Notes: generated by a model from the letters alone, not told the origin. Positions 17,186-26,386 are shown, counted from the first letter of the stretch. The stretch: 64,000 nt of DNA from Streptomyces sp. TG1A-60 (GCF_037201975.1 NZ_CP147520.1:2852001-2916000), one strand, 5' to 3'. Program-made: numbers and translations.

Positions 17186-17593
17186 TCAGCCTTCCCCGTT
17201 CCCCCAGGCCAGGCGAGCCGTCTCCATCACCGCCGGCACATCCTGATCCAGCCAGTCGACGTCCCACACCTCATCCACGGCCAGCCAACGCAACTCGTCA
17301 TGGTCTTCCAGCGGCCGGGGCTCCCCGGACAGCAGATGCGCGATCCAGACCCGCAGCACATACCCCGGCCGCACCACCCACTCCCCGGGCACCCGCTCCG
17401 CGGACTTCGCCTCGACGCCGAGCTCTTCGCGCAGCTCACGGACGAGGGCCCGCTCGGGAGGCTCGCCGGGCTCCACCTTGCCGCCCGGCAGTTCCCAGCG
17501 TCCGGCCAGCTCAGGCGGTGCACTGCGGCGCGCTGCGAGCAGTCGCCCGCCACTGAGCAGAGCGGCTCCCACCACCACGATCGGTTCGGTCAT
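17186..17593 (-). CDS. Nudix hydrolase (MutT-like)
   Basis: A 135-residue protein. The Nudix box begins GGKVEPGEPPERAL and continues RELREELGV, matching GX5EX7REUXEEXGU, which binds divalent metal for cleaving nucleoside diphosphate derivatives. The N-terminus VVVGAALLSGGRLLAARR and WELPGGK are typical of (deoxy)nucleoside triphosphate pyrophosphohydrolases of the MutT/8-oxo-dGTPase type. The ATG at 17593 is the natural start. The substrate is not determined. The gene appears monocistronic. Confidence 0.88.
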   Translation of the reverse strand: MTEPIVVVGAALLSGGRLLAARRSAPPELAGRWELPGGKVEPGEPPERALVRELREELGVEAKSAERVPGEWVVRPGYVLRVWIAHLLSGEPRPLEDHDELRWLAVDEVWDVDWLDQDVPAVMETARLAWGNGEG

Positions 17594-17638
17594 GCGCGGG
17601 AGCCTACGGGAGCGGGCACGGACGCCGGGCGGGGTGCG

Positions 17639-17830
17639 TCACTTGCCCCCACTCCGCCCGTTCTGCCCGATGCGTTCGACCCAGTAGAGCTGCCTGTGGC
17701 CGCGGTTGTCGAGACTGTCCGCGATCTTCTGCGCCTCGGCGCGCGTCGCGTACCTGCCCACCCGGTAGCGATTGCCGTTGTCGTCCTGCCTGACGACGAG
17801 CCAGGGAAGAGTGATCGTGCCGTCACTCAT
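17639..17830 (-). CDS. Small SPOR-like domain protein
   Basis: A 63-residue protein read from the ATG at 17830, preceded by GGGGGG; the frame is open further upstream but without a better start. The sequence (WLVVRQDDNGNRYRVGRY, then ATRAEAQKIADSLDNRG) has the short beta-alpha pattern of SPOR-type repeats that bind peptidoglycan. Without a signal peptide or membrane helix, however, it is probably cytoplasmic. Such one-domain proteins are frequent in Streptomyces and have no assigned role. It lies 45 bases before the Nudix gene on the same strand. Confidence 0.75.
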   Translation of the reverse strand: MSDGTITLPWLVVRQDDNGNRYRVGRYATRAEAQKIADSLDNRGHRQLYWVERIGQNGRSGGK

Positions 17831-18277
17831 CGCCCCCCACCGCTCCTTCCCGCCCCGGCCCGCCCGGGCCCCACCCCCGGATCCCGCCGTGCCCCACCCA
17901 AGGAAACCGCAATCCGCATATGCCCGAGCGTACGCCCAACCTTCACGGAGCGAATCCGCCTTCTCACAAAGACGTACGCAACAAGCCAAGACGACGGGGC
18001 CGCACCCCGTCGAACGCGCCGCCGATCGCTACCCGCGCGCCCCCCAGCGCGTCAACGAGCAGCGATCCAGCGCCGTTCGTACGGAACGGGCCGCCGCCGG
18101 GCTCCATGACGACCCGGCCGCAAGAACGACCGAATTCGAACTGTGTTCGGGCAACCTCTCAAGGCTTCGACAGAGACAGCCCCAACTCCCATCCGGGGAG
18201 GGTTACTTGACACACCCCAGCGCCACCGGTCGCCCCCCGGGATCGACTGCTTCCCCGAACGGGCGGTCAGCGCGAGG
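17831..18277. other. 447-bp intergenic region
   Basis: This lies between the SPOR-like gene and the end of the GntR gene, both on the minus strand. Plus-strand frames cross it but lack a ribosome binding site and a recognisable product. A TTGACA at 18206-18211 has no matching -10 box. I see no gene here. Confidence 0.5.
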
Positions 18278-19030
18278 TCACTTCACCGGCAGGTGGTAGG
18301 CCACCTGGTAACGGTCCGCCGGGACCACCACGTCCGCCGTCTCCACCGGGCGGCCGGAGGCGAAGTAGGTCCGCTGGACGACCAGGACGACATGCCCGGG
18401 GACTCCCCCGAGAGCGAGCAACTCCTCGGCGAGGCCGGGACGGGCGCCGACCTCCTCGGTGACGTTGTCGACGACGACGTCGATGGCGGCCATGCGCTCG
18501 ACGACACCCATCCCGCGGAGGGGGCCCTCCTCGGGGAGCATCACAGGGGTGCGGCCGGTGAGGGCGAGGGGCTCCCAGGAGGTGGAGAGCATCATCGCCT
18601 CTCCCGCGTCCCGGAAGGTGTACCTGGTGCACATCACGCGGTCGCCGGGCTGGATGGCCAGCCGCTCGGCGACACAGCCGCTCGCTTCCATCTGCTCGCT
18701 GCGCGACTCCCAGGTGCCGCGCGCGGCGGCGTCGGCCTGCTCCTGCCGGAAGGGCGTGGCGCCGCCGACGGGCCGGAACCCCGAGCGGGCGACCCTGCGG
18801 GGCACCGGCCGCTCGCGCACATACGTGCCCGACCCGGAACGGCCTTCCACCAGCCCCTCGGCCATGAGCACCTTGCGGGCCTCCAGCGCGACCGTGTCCG
18901 AGACGCCGTACTCCTCGCGGATACGGGCCTGGGAGGGGAGGCGGGTGTGCGGCGGCAGCGAACCGTTCACGATCTTCTTGCGGAGATCACCCGCGACACG
19001 CAGATACGCCGGCTGCTCACCGAAAGTCAC
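18278..19030 (-). CDS. GntR-family regulator with UTRA ligand domain
   Basis: A 250-residue repressor. The winged helix is at residues about 5-75 (YLRVAGDLRKKIVNG, LPSQARIREEYGVSD, EGRSGSGTYV), followed by a UTRA effector domain (VAERLAIQPGDRVMCTRYTF to QRTYFASGRPVETADVV). UTRA regulators respond to small ligands such as amino sugars. The GTG at 19030 follows GGGGAG. The region directly upstream holds two inverted repeats that could be autoregulatory sites. No transport or catabolic genes are adjacent, so its target is unknown. Confidence 0.88.
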   Translation of the reverse strand: MTFGEQPAYLRVAGDLRKKIVNGSLPPHTRLPSQARIREEYGVSDTVALEARKVLMAEGLVEGRSGSGTYVRERPVPRRVARSGFRPVGGATPFRQEQADAAARGTWESRSEQMEASGCVAERLAIQPGDRVMCTRYTFRDAGEAMMLSTSWEPLALTGRTPVMLPEEGPLRGMGVVERMAAIDVVVDNVTEEVGARPGLAEELLALGGVPGHVVLVVQRTYFASGRPVETADVVVPADRYQVAYHLPVK

Positions 19031-19044
19031 TGACCGCTCCCCTC

Positions 19045-19090
19045 TGCTGTACAGACAGCAACAGCCTGGCAACCGTGGGTTGTGCCAGGC
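19045..19090. promoter_or_regulatory. Two inverted repeats upstream of the GntR/UTRA gene
   Basis: TGCTGT-4-ACAGCA (19045-19060) and GCCTGGCA-11-TGCCAGGC (19064-19090) lie 15-60 bases upstream of the GTG start. Both are perfect in their arms. Position and symmetry suit autoregulation, but no second copy in the window confirms either. Confidence 0.4.
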
Positions 19091-19307
19091 AAGCAAAGGC
19101 CAGAGAATCACTCGATGTGATGACATGTGCCCGGTGAGGGCTTTACGCAGGCACTTTCTCCCCGCTATGGCCGCCGTCACACCTCCAAGCCGGAGTCGCC
19201 CCCTCCGCCCCCTCCGCCGCCTTCGCCGGTGTCCTCCTCGCCGTACGCCCGCGCCTCGGTGGCCAGCCCCAGAGCCTCGCGTGCGGTGACCACCTTCGGG
19301 CCGTCGG

Positions 19308-19757
19308 TCAGCCGGTGCGCCTTGTCCCAGTGGTCGCTGCGTAGCCCTCCAACGAGCCGTCCGGCGTGTCGAAGCACTCCCCCTCGTCCACCGAGAAGGT
19401 GCCGCCCGCGCTGCCCGCCGCGTCCCGGAAGCCGTCCCACACGTCGCGCGCGCCGCCCGTGGAGAACGCGAGCGCCATCAGCAGCGCGCCGATCGCCGAC
19501 AGCACGATTCCGGCCACCGCCATGCCTCTCCCGCGCTCCCCCTTCTTCCTGATCTGCGCCAGCCCGAGAATCCCCAGCACCAGCCCGACGCCCGGCAGGA
19601 AGCACAGGACCCCGAGCACGAGCGCGGCGATGGCGAGCCCGTTGACGGGCACGGGTGGCTGCGGCACCGGATACGGCCGCCCCCAGGCGTGGCCCCAGGG
19701 TTGCGGGACCGGTCGGTACGGATCCGGCTGGGGCCCGGGAGGAGGGGGTGTGGCCAC
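19308..19757 (-). CDS. DUF4190-type membrane protein, probably C-terminally broken
   Basis: About 149 residues from a GTG at 19757 preceded by AAGGAG. The Pro-rich N-terminus (PPPPGPQPDPYRPVPQPWG) is followed by two membrane helices near residues 40-70 and 85-110 (LAIAALVLGVLCFLPGVGLV). It then has a FSVDEGECFDTPDGS segment usual before a septum-formation-like or extracellular domain. The frame stops soon after, at 19308. A different frame continues with coding-like composition (DGPKVVTAREALGLATEAR) to about 19177. I infer a frameshift or deletion that removed most of the external domain. Confidence 0.55.
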   Translation of the reverse strand: MATPPPPGPQPDPYRPVPQPWGHAWGRPYPVPQPPVPVNGLAIAALVLGVLCFLPGVGLVLGILGLAQIRKKGERGRGMAVAGIVLSAIGALLMALAFSTGGARDVWDGFRDAAGSAGGTFSVDEGECFDTPDGSLEGYAATTGTRRTG

Positions 19758-20005
19758 GGGTACGGGTGCTCCTTGCGCCGAGCGGAGAAGGACGAGCCGG
19801 GAAGGGTGAGCGAGGCGGGGTGAGCGAGGTGGGAACTGACGTACGACTGGGCGCATGGTAAGCGTGCGACGGACGACGGCGGTAGGGACATACCCGCGGC
19901 GGGGGCGGGGACCTGGGGGCGCACGGCGTCGTCGCTCACACCGGCCGGGCCCCCACGCCCCCCCATGACGCACCGTCACCAACCCGCCCCCACTACCCTG
20001 CGCTC

Positions 20006-21112
20006 ATGACACCTCTGCCGGATCGCTTCTGCCCGACGGACGGTACGCGCGTCCCCGCCGCCTCCCTCGCCTGGTGCTGCCCGGCCTGCCGCGGCCCTCT
20101 GAACCTGGACTTCGCGCCCACTCCGGCTTCGCTGAAGTCCCTGACCGGCCGTGTGAACTCCCTCTGGCGCTATGCGGAGTGCCTGCCTCTCACGGCGCCC
20201 ACGGTCTCGCTGGGTGAGGGCCGGACCCCGCTCGTCGAGCTCAAGGACGGAGTGCTTGCCAAGCTCGACTTCCTGATGCCGACGCTGTCGTTCAAGGACC
20301 GCGGCGCGGTGCTGCTCGCCGAACTGGCGCTGCGGCTCGCACCCCGGCGGGTGGTCGCCGACAGCAGCGGCAACGCGGGCACGGCGGTCGCCGCGTACTG
20401 CGCCCGGGCCGGGCTGCCCTGCACGGTCTACGTCCCGGCCGGTACGTCGGCCAAGAAGGTGGAGCAGATCGAGGGGCACGGCGCGCAGCTCCGCATCGTC
20501 GACGGCGACCGTGAGGCGACGGCCCGGACGGCCCGCGAGGCGGCGGACGCGGACGGTGTCTTCTACGCCTCGCACGTCTACAACCCGTACTTCCTGCACG
20601 GCACGAAGACCTACGTCCACGAACTGTGGGAGGACCTCGGCGGCCGTCTCCCCGAGGTGATCGTCGTACCGGTCGGCAACGGCACCCTCCTGCTGGGAGC
20701 GGCCCTCGCCGTCGCCGAACTGCACGCGGCGGGTCTCATCGACCGCCGCCCCGCCCTCCACGCCGTCCAGTCCGCCGCCGTCGCCCCACTCGCCCACGCC
20801 TGGGCCGAGGGCGCCGACGATCTCGTCGGGGTCACCTCCATGGCCCCCACCCACGCCGAGGGCATCGCCATCCCCCGTCCGCCCCGCGCCCGCCAGATCC
20901 TCCGCGCGGTCCGCGACTCCGGCGGCACCTTCGTGACCGTGACGGAGGACCAGATCCGCCACGCCCAGCGCGACCTGGCCTCCCGCGGCTTGTACGTCGA
21001 GTCCACGGGCGTGGCGTGCTGGGCGGCCGTACGGGAGGGGGCTCTCGGGGGGCGTACGGCGGTGGTGCCGCTGTGCGGGGCGGGGCTGAAGACGGGGTTG
21101 GCGGAGAACTAG
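20006..21112 (+). CDS. PLP-dependent threonine synthase-like enzyme
   Basis: A 368-residue fold-type II PLP enzyme. LSFKDRGA near residue 90 holds the Schiff-base lysine, VADSSGNAGTAVAAYCARAG the phosphate-binding loop, and VVPVGNGTLLLGA the glycine-rich loop. Near the N-terminus four Cys (CPTDG... CCPAC) suggest a small zinc-binding module seen in some threonine synthase relatives. The start ATG at 20006 fits the family. The chromosomal thrC normally sits with hom and thrB, which are absent here, so this is probably a paralogue with an untested beta-replacement or elimination activity. Confidence 0.8.
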   Translation: MTPLPDRFCPTDGTRVPAASLAWCCPACRGPLNLDFAPTPASLKSLTGRVNSLWRYAECLPLTAPTVSLGEGRTPLVELKDGVLAKLDFLMPTLSFKDRGAVLLAELALRLAPRRVVADSSGNAGTAVAAYCARAGLPCTVYVPAGTSAKKVEQIEGHGAQLRIVDGDREATARTAREAADADGVFYASHVYNPYFLHGTKTYVHELWEDLGGRLPEVIVVPVGNGTLLLGAALAVAELHAAGLIDRRPALHAVQSAAVAPLAHAWAEGADDLVGVTSMAPTHAEGIAIPRPPRARQILRAVRDSGGTFVTVTEDQIRHAQRDLASRGLYVESTGVACWAAVREGALGGRTAVVPLCGAGLKTGLAEN

Positions 21113-21157
21113 ACGTCTTCCGCCCCGGTGCGCGGCTCCGCCCCGAGCCGACTCGGG

Positions 21158-21331
21158 TCAGTACGCCGCGAACAGCGTCACGGCGAGGAGCCCCGCCCCC
21201 GCCGCCGTCAGCAGCATCCTGCTCCGCTTGTCTCCGGCCCCCAGCGGAAGCGCTCCGCCGACGACGGCCAGCACACGAAGCTCACCGTTGAACACGACGA
21301 GCACGCCGCGTATCACCCATGCCACCCACAT
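21158..21331 (-). CDS. Small membrane protein
   Basis: 57 residues from the ATG at 21331, which follows GAGAGGGGG. Two hydrophobic stretches are visible, VAWVIRGVLVVF near the start and LLTAAGAGLLAVTLFA at the end, with a short charged linker (GAGDKRSR). It has the look of a conserved Streptomyces small membrane protein. No family is recognised. Confidence 0.6.
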   Translation of the reverse strand: MWVAWVIRGVLVVFNGELRVLAVVGGALPLGAGDKRSRMLLTAAGAGLLAVTLFAAY

Positions 21332-21525
21332 GTGCCCCCTCTCCCGTCCGCTCCACCTGCCTGTCCAAGGGCGGTGGTCTACATGATCGACAACGGAGAA
21401 CTGGTGGCGCGGGTCGACCACGTCGGGCATCGCTCCCCGTTCACGGCACCTGACCTGACACCGGCTGATCCGGCGTCAGGACACGGACTCGGCCGAGCCG
21501 GTCCGTAGGGACACATCGTGCGGGG

Positions 21526-22227
21526 TCAGGTGCCGAGCCCTTGTAGAGGAGTGTCGAGGAGGCTGGTCGCCAGCCACTGTTCGACGCCGGCGATGTGAAC
21601 GGTCGCGGCGGACGCTGCCAGCAGGGCGTCGCGTGACTGGAGTGCCTGGAGGATCTCCTCGTGGTCCTGATGGGCGTTGGCCAGCGCTCGCCGGGCTCGG
21701 CTGCCCCGGACGATGCGGACCCTCTGGGTACGGGTGGAGAGCCCCTGGAGGAGCATCGTCAGGACCGGGTTGCCGACGGCTTCGACGATGCCCACGTGGA
21801 AGGCTATGTCGTGGGCGACGAACTCCTCCACGGTCGCGGCGGCCCGGCATCGGTCGAGGATCTCGCGGAGCGCCCGCAGGTCGTCGGGCTGTAGCAGGGC
21901 GGCGGCGAGTCCGGTCGCCTGCGGTTCGAGCAGTCTGCGCACCTGGAGCAGTTGCAGGGCGGTGTGCCCCTGGGAGACGTCGGCGGCGAAGGAGAGCGTT
22001 TCGAGGAGGAGGTGCGGCTCCAGGCTGGACACATAGGTGCCGTCGCCCTGCCGGGTGACGAGGATCCGCATGGCGGTCAGCGCCCGCACCGCTTCGCGCA
22101 GCGAACTGCGGGAGAGGCCGAGCTGTCCGGCGAGGACCTCCTCCTTGGGCAGGCGCGAGCCGGGCGCGAGTTCACCGGCGACGATCATCGCCTTGATCTT
22201 GTCCATCGCCTCGTCGGTCAGTGCCAC
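21526..22227 (-). CDS. FadR-type GntR regulator of the fucose island
   Basis: 233 residues. The GntR winged helix is at 5-70 (SRLPKEEVLAGQLGLSRSS, LREAVRALTAMRI, RQGDGTYV). It is followed by an all-helical FCD domain whose metal/ligand residues include HDIAFHVGIVEAVGN and HQDHEEIL. FCD regulators usually repress sugar-acid or organic-acid genes. The GTG at 22227 follows GAGAGG. It is the last gene of the ABC importer gene set, 98 bases after the permease stop. It is the obvious candidate to bind the repeated ATACATCSGAKG motif in the divergent promoter region. Confidence 0.88.
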   Translation of the reverse strand: MALTDEAMDKIKAMIVAGELAPGSRLPKEEVLAGQLGLSRSSLREAVRALTAMRILVTRQGDGTYVSSLEPHLLLETLSFAADVSQGHTALQLLQVRRLLEPQATGLAAALLQPDDLRALREILDRCRAAATVEEFVAHDIAFHVGIVEAVGNPVLTMLLQGLSTRTQRVRIVRGSRARRALANAHQDHEEILQALQSRDALLAASAATVHIAGVEQWLATSLLDTPLQGLGT

Positions 22228-22325
22228 GACGGGTGCCTCTCTGCGGGGAACCTTCCCGCGGGTGCGGGCGGGGCCGCTTCCGCCGGTCTCGCACGGAGCC
22301 CGCGCGGAGCGGCCCGCGGCTGCGC

Positions 22326-23369
22326 CTACTCCTGCTTCTCGCCGGAGGCGAAGCGGGAGATGATCAGGGCGAGGATGATGATGGCGCCGTTGAGGAACTG
22401 GTTCCAGAGCGCCGGCACACCCGCCAGGGTCATCACGTTGACGACGAGTTGGAGGGTGAGCACGCCCGTGAGGGCGCCGATGACCGACCCCTTGCCGCCG
22501 TTGAGGCTGACCCCGCCGATGACCGTGGCGGCGAAGACCTGGAAGATCCAGCCGCTGCCCTGGGTGGCGGAGACGGAGCCGTAGTGTCCGCTGTAGAGGA
22601 TGCCGGCGAAGGCGGCGAGCAGGCTGCCGACAATCAGGACGACCCAGACGATGCGGTCGACGCGGATACCGGCGGTACGGGCGGCTTCGGCGTTGCCGCC
22701 GATCGCGTACAGCGCCCGGCCGTGGCGCAGCCAGGCGAGCGCGCTGCCGCCGATGGCGAACAGCAGCGCGCAGATCCAGATGGCGGCGGGGACCCCGAGC
22801 CAGGACGCCTTGCCCAGGTAGGTGAAGGAGGGGGGCAGGTCGACGATGGACTGGCCTTCGGAGAGGGCGACCTGGAGCCCGCGAAGCATGGTCAGGCCAC
22901 CGAGGGTGACGATGAAACCGTTCAGCCGCAGTTTCAGTATCAGGAACCCGTTGAGGGCACCGATCGCCACGCCGACCAGCAGGCACAGCGGGACCGCCAT
23001 CCACTCCGGGAAGAGTCCCAGGCCGGCGAAGCGTCCGCCCGAGCCGGGCAGCACGAGCCATACGGCGATGACGGGCGCCACGCCGATGGTGGATTCCAGG
23101 GACAGGTCCATCCGGCCGACGATGAGGATCAGCGCGGTGGCGAGCACGAGCAGGCTGAGCTCGGTGGACTGCTGGGCCACGCCGATGAGGTTGTCGGCGG
23201 TGAGGAAGGCCGGCGAGACGATGAACCCGATCAGGCCCAGCACGAAGATGGCGGGGACGAGGGACAGGTCACGGAAGCGGCCGAGAGCGAGTCCGCGCCG
23301 GGCGGTGTCCGCGTCGGCCGGCTCCGCCACCTTCACTGGCGGCTCGGTGAGATCTGTGGTGGCGGACAT
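22326..23369 (-). CDS. Sugar ABC transporter permease (RbsC/AraH family)
   Basis: A 347-residue integral membrane subunit of the carbohydrate uptake-2 (CUT2) class. About ten hydrophobic segments are visible. Family motifs include LILIVGRMDLSLESTIGV and GALNGFLILKLRLNGFIVTLG, and ATVIGGVSLNGGKGSVIGA near residue 285. The start ATG at 23369 lies 2 bases from the ATPase stop. With the ATPase and binding protein it forms a complete importer. The neighbouring catabolic genes suggest L-fucose or a related deoxy-sugar or sugar acid. Confidence 0.93.
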   Translation of the reverse strand: MSATTDLTEPPVKVAEPADADTARRGLALGRFRDLSLVPAIFVLGLIGFIVSPAFLTADNLIGVAQQSTELSLLVLATALILIVGRMDLSLESTIGVAPVIAVWLVLPGSGGRFAGLGLFPEWMAVPLCLLVGVAIGALNGFLILKLRLNGFIVTLGGLTMLRGLQVALSEGQSIVDLPPSFTYLGKASWLGVPAAIWICALLFAIGGSALAWLRHGRALYAIGGNAEAARTAGIRVDRIVWVVLIVGSLLAAFAGILYSGHYGSVSATQGSGWIFQVFAATVIGGVSLNGGKGSVIGALTGVLTLQLVVNVMTLAGVPALWNQFLNGAIIILALIISRFASGEKQE

Positions 23370-23371
23370 GA

Positions 23372-24994
23372 CTACCTTCCGTGCTCTTCGGTGCCGGATA
23401 CGGCGGATGCGGTGGCCGCGCCCGATGTGGTGGGCGCGGCGGATGCGGAGGGGGCCACGGCGACGCCTTCCATGGCGGCGACGACGTGTTCGTCCTTCCA
23501 GCCGCGGTCGAACTCGGCGACCACCCGGCCGTGGAACATGACGACGACCCGGTCGCAGACCTTGAGGTCGTCCAGTTCGTCGGAGACGATCAGCGCGGCC
23601 TTCCCGCCGTCGGCGACCTGACGGATCCTGCCGAGCAGGAACTCCTTGGACTTGACGTCCACGCCGTTGGTGGGGCGGATGGCGACCAGGACGTGCGGGT
23701 CGGTGGCCAGGGCGCGGGCGACGACGACCTTCTGCTGGTTGCCGCCGGAGAGGGCGGAGACCGGGGTGGCCGCTGCCGGGGTCTTGATGTCGAGGTCCCG
23801 GATCATGCGCTGGGCGAAGGCCCTGGTGCGGGCCGGCAGCACCGTGCCGAACGGGCCGAGCTGGTCGGTGACGGTCAGTGTGGCGTTCTCCGCCACGCTG
23901 CGGTTGTTGACCAGCCCCTGGACGTGGCGGTCCTCGGGGACCAGACCGACGCCGGCGGCGAGGGCGGACGGCACGCTGCCGGTGCGCACCCTCGTCCCGC
24001 CGACCGAGATGGTGCCGCCGACGGCGTGGTGCAGACCGGCGACGGCCTCGCCCACCCGCACGTTGCCGCTGGCCGTGGCACCGGCCAGCCCCACCACCTC
24101 ACCCGCGCGGACCGACAGGTCCAGTTCCCGGCAACCGCCGGGCAGTGTGAGGCCGTCGACGGTCAGCAGTTCCTCGGAGCCGGCCCGCGCGGGGCGGCGT
24201 CCGCTCGCGACGGCCGGGCCGGCCGAGGCGCTCTCGCCGGTCATGGCTTCGACCAGGTCCTGGTGGCCGAGCCCGGCGACGGGCGCGGTGAGGATGTGGG
24301 CGGCGTCGCGGTAGACGGTGACCGTGGTGCAGAGGTCGTAGACCTCCTGCAGGTGGTGGGAGATGAAGAGGAAGGCGACGCCCTGGCGCTGGAGGTCGCG
24401 GAGCTTGTCGAAGAGGCGGCCGATGCCACGGGCGTCGAGCTTGGCGGTCGGCTCGTCGAGGATGATGAAGCGGGCACCGAAGGACAGGGCTCGCGCGATC
24501 TCGACGAACTGCCGCTGTTCGACGGTGAGCTCCCTGGCCCGTGCGGCGGGATCGATGTCCACGCCGTACTCGGCGAGCAGCTCCCCGGCCCTGCCACGCA
24601 GCTCCTTCCAGCGGATGGGCCGTATCGCGCCGGTGCTCTGCCGGTTCAGGAAGAGGTTCTCTGCGACGGTGAGGTCACCGATGATGGTGGACCGCTGGTA
24701 GACGCAGGCGACGCGGGAGCGCCACGCGTCGATGTCGCCGAAGGGGGGCGCGGGTTCGCCGGAGAAGCGCAGGGTGCCGGAGTCGGGCTGCTGGAGTCCG
24801 GTGAGGATGGAGACGAGCGTGGACTTGCCGGCGCCGTTCCGGCCGACCAGTGCGTGCGACTCGCCGGCGGCGACGGTGATACGGGCGTCGCGCAGCGCCA
24901 CGGTGGCGCCGAACCGCTTGCTGATGCCGGTCGCCTCGGCCACCGGCGCCGGATGGGCGCGGCCGGTCGCCGGCAGGGTCGCGGTGTCCGCCAT
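23372..24994 (-). CDS. Sugar ABC transporter ATP-binding protein with two ABC domains (RbsA family)
   Basis: 540 residues from the ATG at 24994. Domain 1 has Walker A GRNGAGKST, the weak signature LTVEQRQFVEIARAL and Walker B FIILDEPTA. Domain 2 has a degenerate Walker A (GATASGN in place of GxxGxGKS/T), an intact signature LSGGNQQKVVVARAL and a Walker B region reading VLVAIRPTNGVDV, without the usual Asp-Glu. CUT2 ATPases often have one impaired site; loss of the acidic pair in domain 2 is more marked here. It acts as the motor of the adjacent permease and binding protein. Confidence 0.93.
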   Translation of the reverse strand: MADTATLPATGRAHPAPVAEATGISKRFGATVALRDARITVAAGESHALVGRNGAGKSTLVSILTGLQQPDSGTLRFSGEPAPPFGDIDAWRSRVACVYQRSTIIGDLTVAENLFLNRQSTGAIRPIRWKELRGRAGELLAEYGVDIDPAARARELTVEQRQFVEIARALSFGARFIILDEPTAKLDARGIGRLFDKLRDLQRQGVAFLFISHHLQEVYDLCTTVTVYRDAAHILTAPVAGLGHQDLVEAMTGESASAGPAVASGRRPARAGSEELLTVDGLTLPGGCRELDLSVRAGEVVGLAGATASGNVRVGEAVAGLHHAVGGTISVGGTRVRTGSVPSALAAGVGLVPEDRHVQGLVNNRSVAENATLTVTDQLGPFGTVLPARTRAFAQRMIRDLDIKTPAAATPVSALSGGNQQKVVVARALATDPHVLVAIRPTNGVDVKSKEFLLGRIRQVADGGKAALIVSDELDDLKVCDRVVVMFHGRVVAEFDRGWKDEHVVAAMEGVAVAPSASAAPTTSGAATASAVSGTEEHGR

Positions 24995-25122
24995 GGTGGA
25001 TACCGTCCTTCGTGTACGGATGCTGGCCCGGGAGCGGGAGGGCGTTGCTGGTTTCTCCGGTACGCCGTCATGCGGAGGGGCGGTGACGCCCGCCCCTCCG
25101 CATGGCCGACCGGTCCTGCCGG

Positions 25123-26175
25123 TCACTGGCCGACGTTGTTGCCCCACAGGGACTTGTCGTCCACGTTCTCCTTGGTCACCAGCGGCGCGGGCAGCTGGTC
25201 CTCCAGACCGTTCGGGATCTTGACGATGGTGGAGTCGTGGTCGGTCTTGCCCGGCTCGAAGGTCTTGCCCTCGGCCGCGGCCTGGGCGTAGTAGAGGGCG
25301 TACCGGGCGTAGAGGTCGGCGGGCTGGGAGACGGTGGCGTCGATGTGGCCCTTGCGGATCGCGTCGAACTCCTGCGGGATGCCGTCGTTGGAGATGATCG
25401 TGACGTGGCCCTTCTCCCCCGCGGGCTTGAGCAGGCCCTTCTGCTCCAGCAGCGCCAGGGTGGGCTGCAGGAAGACACCGCCGGCCTGCATGTAGATGCC
25501 GTTGAGGTCGGGGTGCTGGGCGAGGAGGCTCTGCAGCTTGGCGGAGGCGACGTCACCCTTCCAGTCGGTGGGGAGTTCGAAGACCTTGATCTTCGGGAAC
25601 TTCTCCTTCATGCACTGCGCGAACGCCTCGGAGCGGTCGCGCCCGTTGATGGAGTCCAGGGCGCCCTGCAGTTCGGCGACCTTGCCCTTGCCGCCCAGCT
25701 GCTTCCCCAGGAACTCGCACGCCTTGGTGCCGTAGGCCCGGTTGTCGGCACGGACGACCATGTAGACGTCACCCTTGTCCGGTCTGGTGTCGACGCTGAC
25801 CACGGGGATCTTCTCGGCTGCCAGGGTGTCGAGTGTGGAGGCGATGGCGCCGGTGTCCTGGGGGGCCATGACGACGGCCTTGGCGCCGGTGTTCTGGAAG
25901 ACCTGGACGTTGGCGACCAGCTTGGTGACGTCGTTCTGCGAGTTGCTCAGCGGGAGCGCGTTGACTCCCTCGGACTTGATGCCACTCCTCATGTACTGCG
26001 CGTAGGAGTTCCAGAAGTCGGAGTCGGAACGGGGCAGGTCGATGCCGACGGCGGGCTTCCCGCCACCCGAGGCGGCCGAGTCCGCGCTCTCTCGGTTGCA
26101 GGCGGTGGCCAGCGCCATCACCGCCAGGACGGCGGTGGCGGCTGCGGCGGTGGAACGGGTGCGGGCGAGCTTCAT
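25123..26175 (-). CDS. Sugar ABC transporter substrate-binding lipoprotein (periplasmic-binding-protein type 1)
   Basis: 350 residues with a lipoprotein signal (VLAVMALATAC, lipid Cys near residue 26). The mature part is a type I binding fold (VGIDLPRSDSDFWNSYAQYM, KAVVMAPQDTGAIASTLD, GHVTIISNDGIPQEFDAI), as in ribose- and fucose-type binding proteins. AAGGAG precedes the ATG at 26175. It is the first gene of the importer operon. A promoter (26414-26443) lies upstream and a copy of the 12-bp operator motif lies between that promoter and the gene. The ligand is inferred from the neighbouring fucose-type catabolic enzymes. Confidence 0.92.
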   Translation of the reverse strand: MKLARTRSTAAAATAVLAVMALATACNRESADSAASGGGKPAVGIDLPRSDSDFWNSYAQYMRSGIKSEGVNALPLSNSQNDVTKLVANVQVFQNTGAKAVVMAPQDTGAIASTLDTLAAEKIPVVSVDTRPDKGDVYMVVRADNRAYGTKACEFLGKQLGGKGKVAELQGALDSINGRDRSEAFAQCMKEKFPKIKVFELPTDWKGDVASAKLQSLLAQHPDLNGIYMQAGGVFLQPTLALLEQKGLLKPAGEKGHVTIISNDGIPQEFDAIRKGHIDATVSQPADLYARYALYYAQAAAEGKTFEPGKTDHDSTIVKIPNGLEDQLPAPLVTKENVDDKSLWGNNVGQ

Positions 26176-26386
26176 TGCGGGTTCTCCTTGGCCTGGGCGG
26201 GGAAGCCGCTGGGCGGCGGTGGGATGGTGGAGGATTCGCCGGAAGGCAGGGCGAGACCACCGATGGGGTGCAGGTGCCGGCTCATGGGGCAGGTACGGAC
26301 CGTGCCCGGCGAGGACGGGATGAGGGACAACCGATGGCCGAGAAGCGGAGGGGCCGGAACGGCCGCCCGGCACCAGCTCGGGCATT

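Noticed and set aside
17920..18210. Plus-strand 96-codon frame between the SPOR-like and GntR genes
   Set aside because: Pro/Ser/Arg-rich, no ribosome binding site and no family pattern; treated as intergenic.
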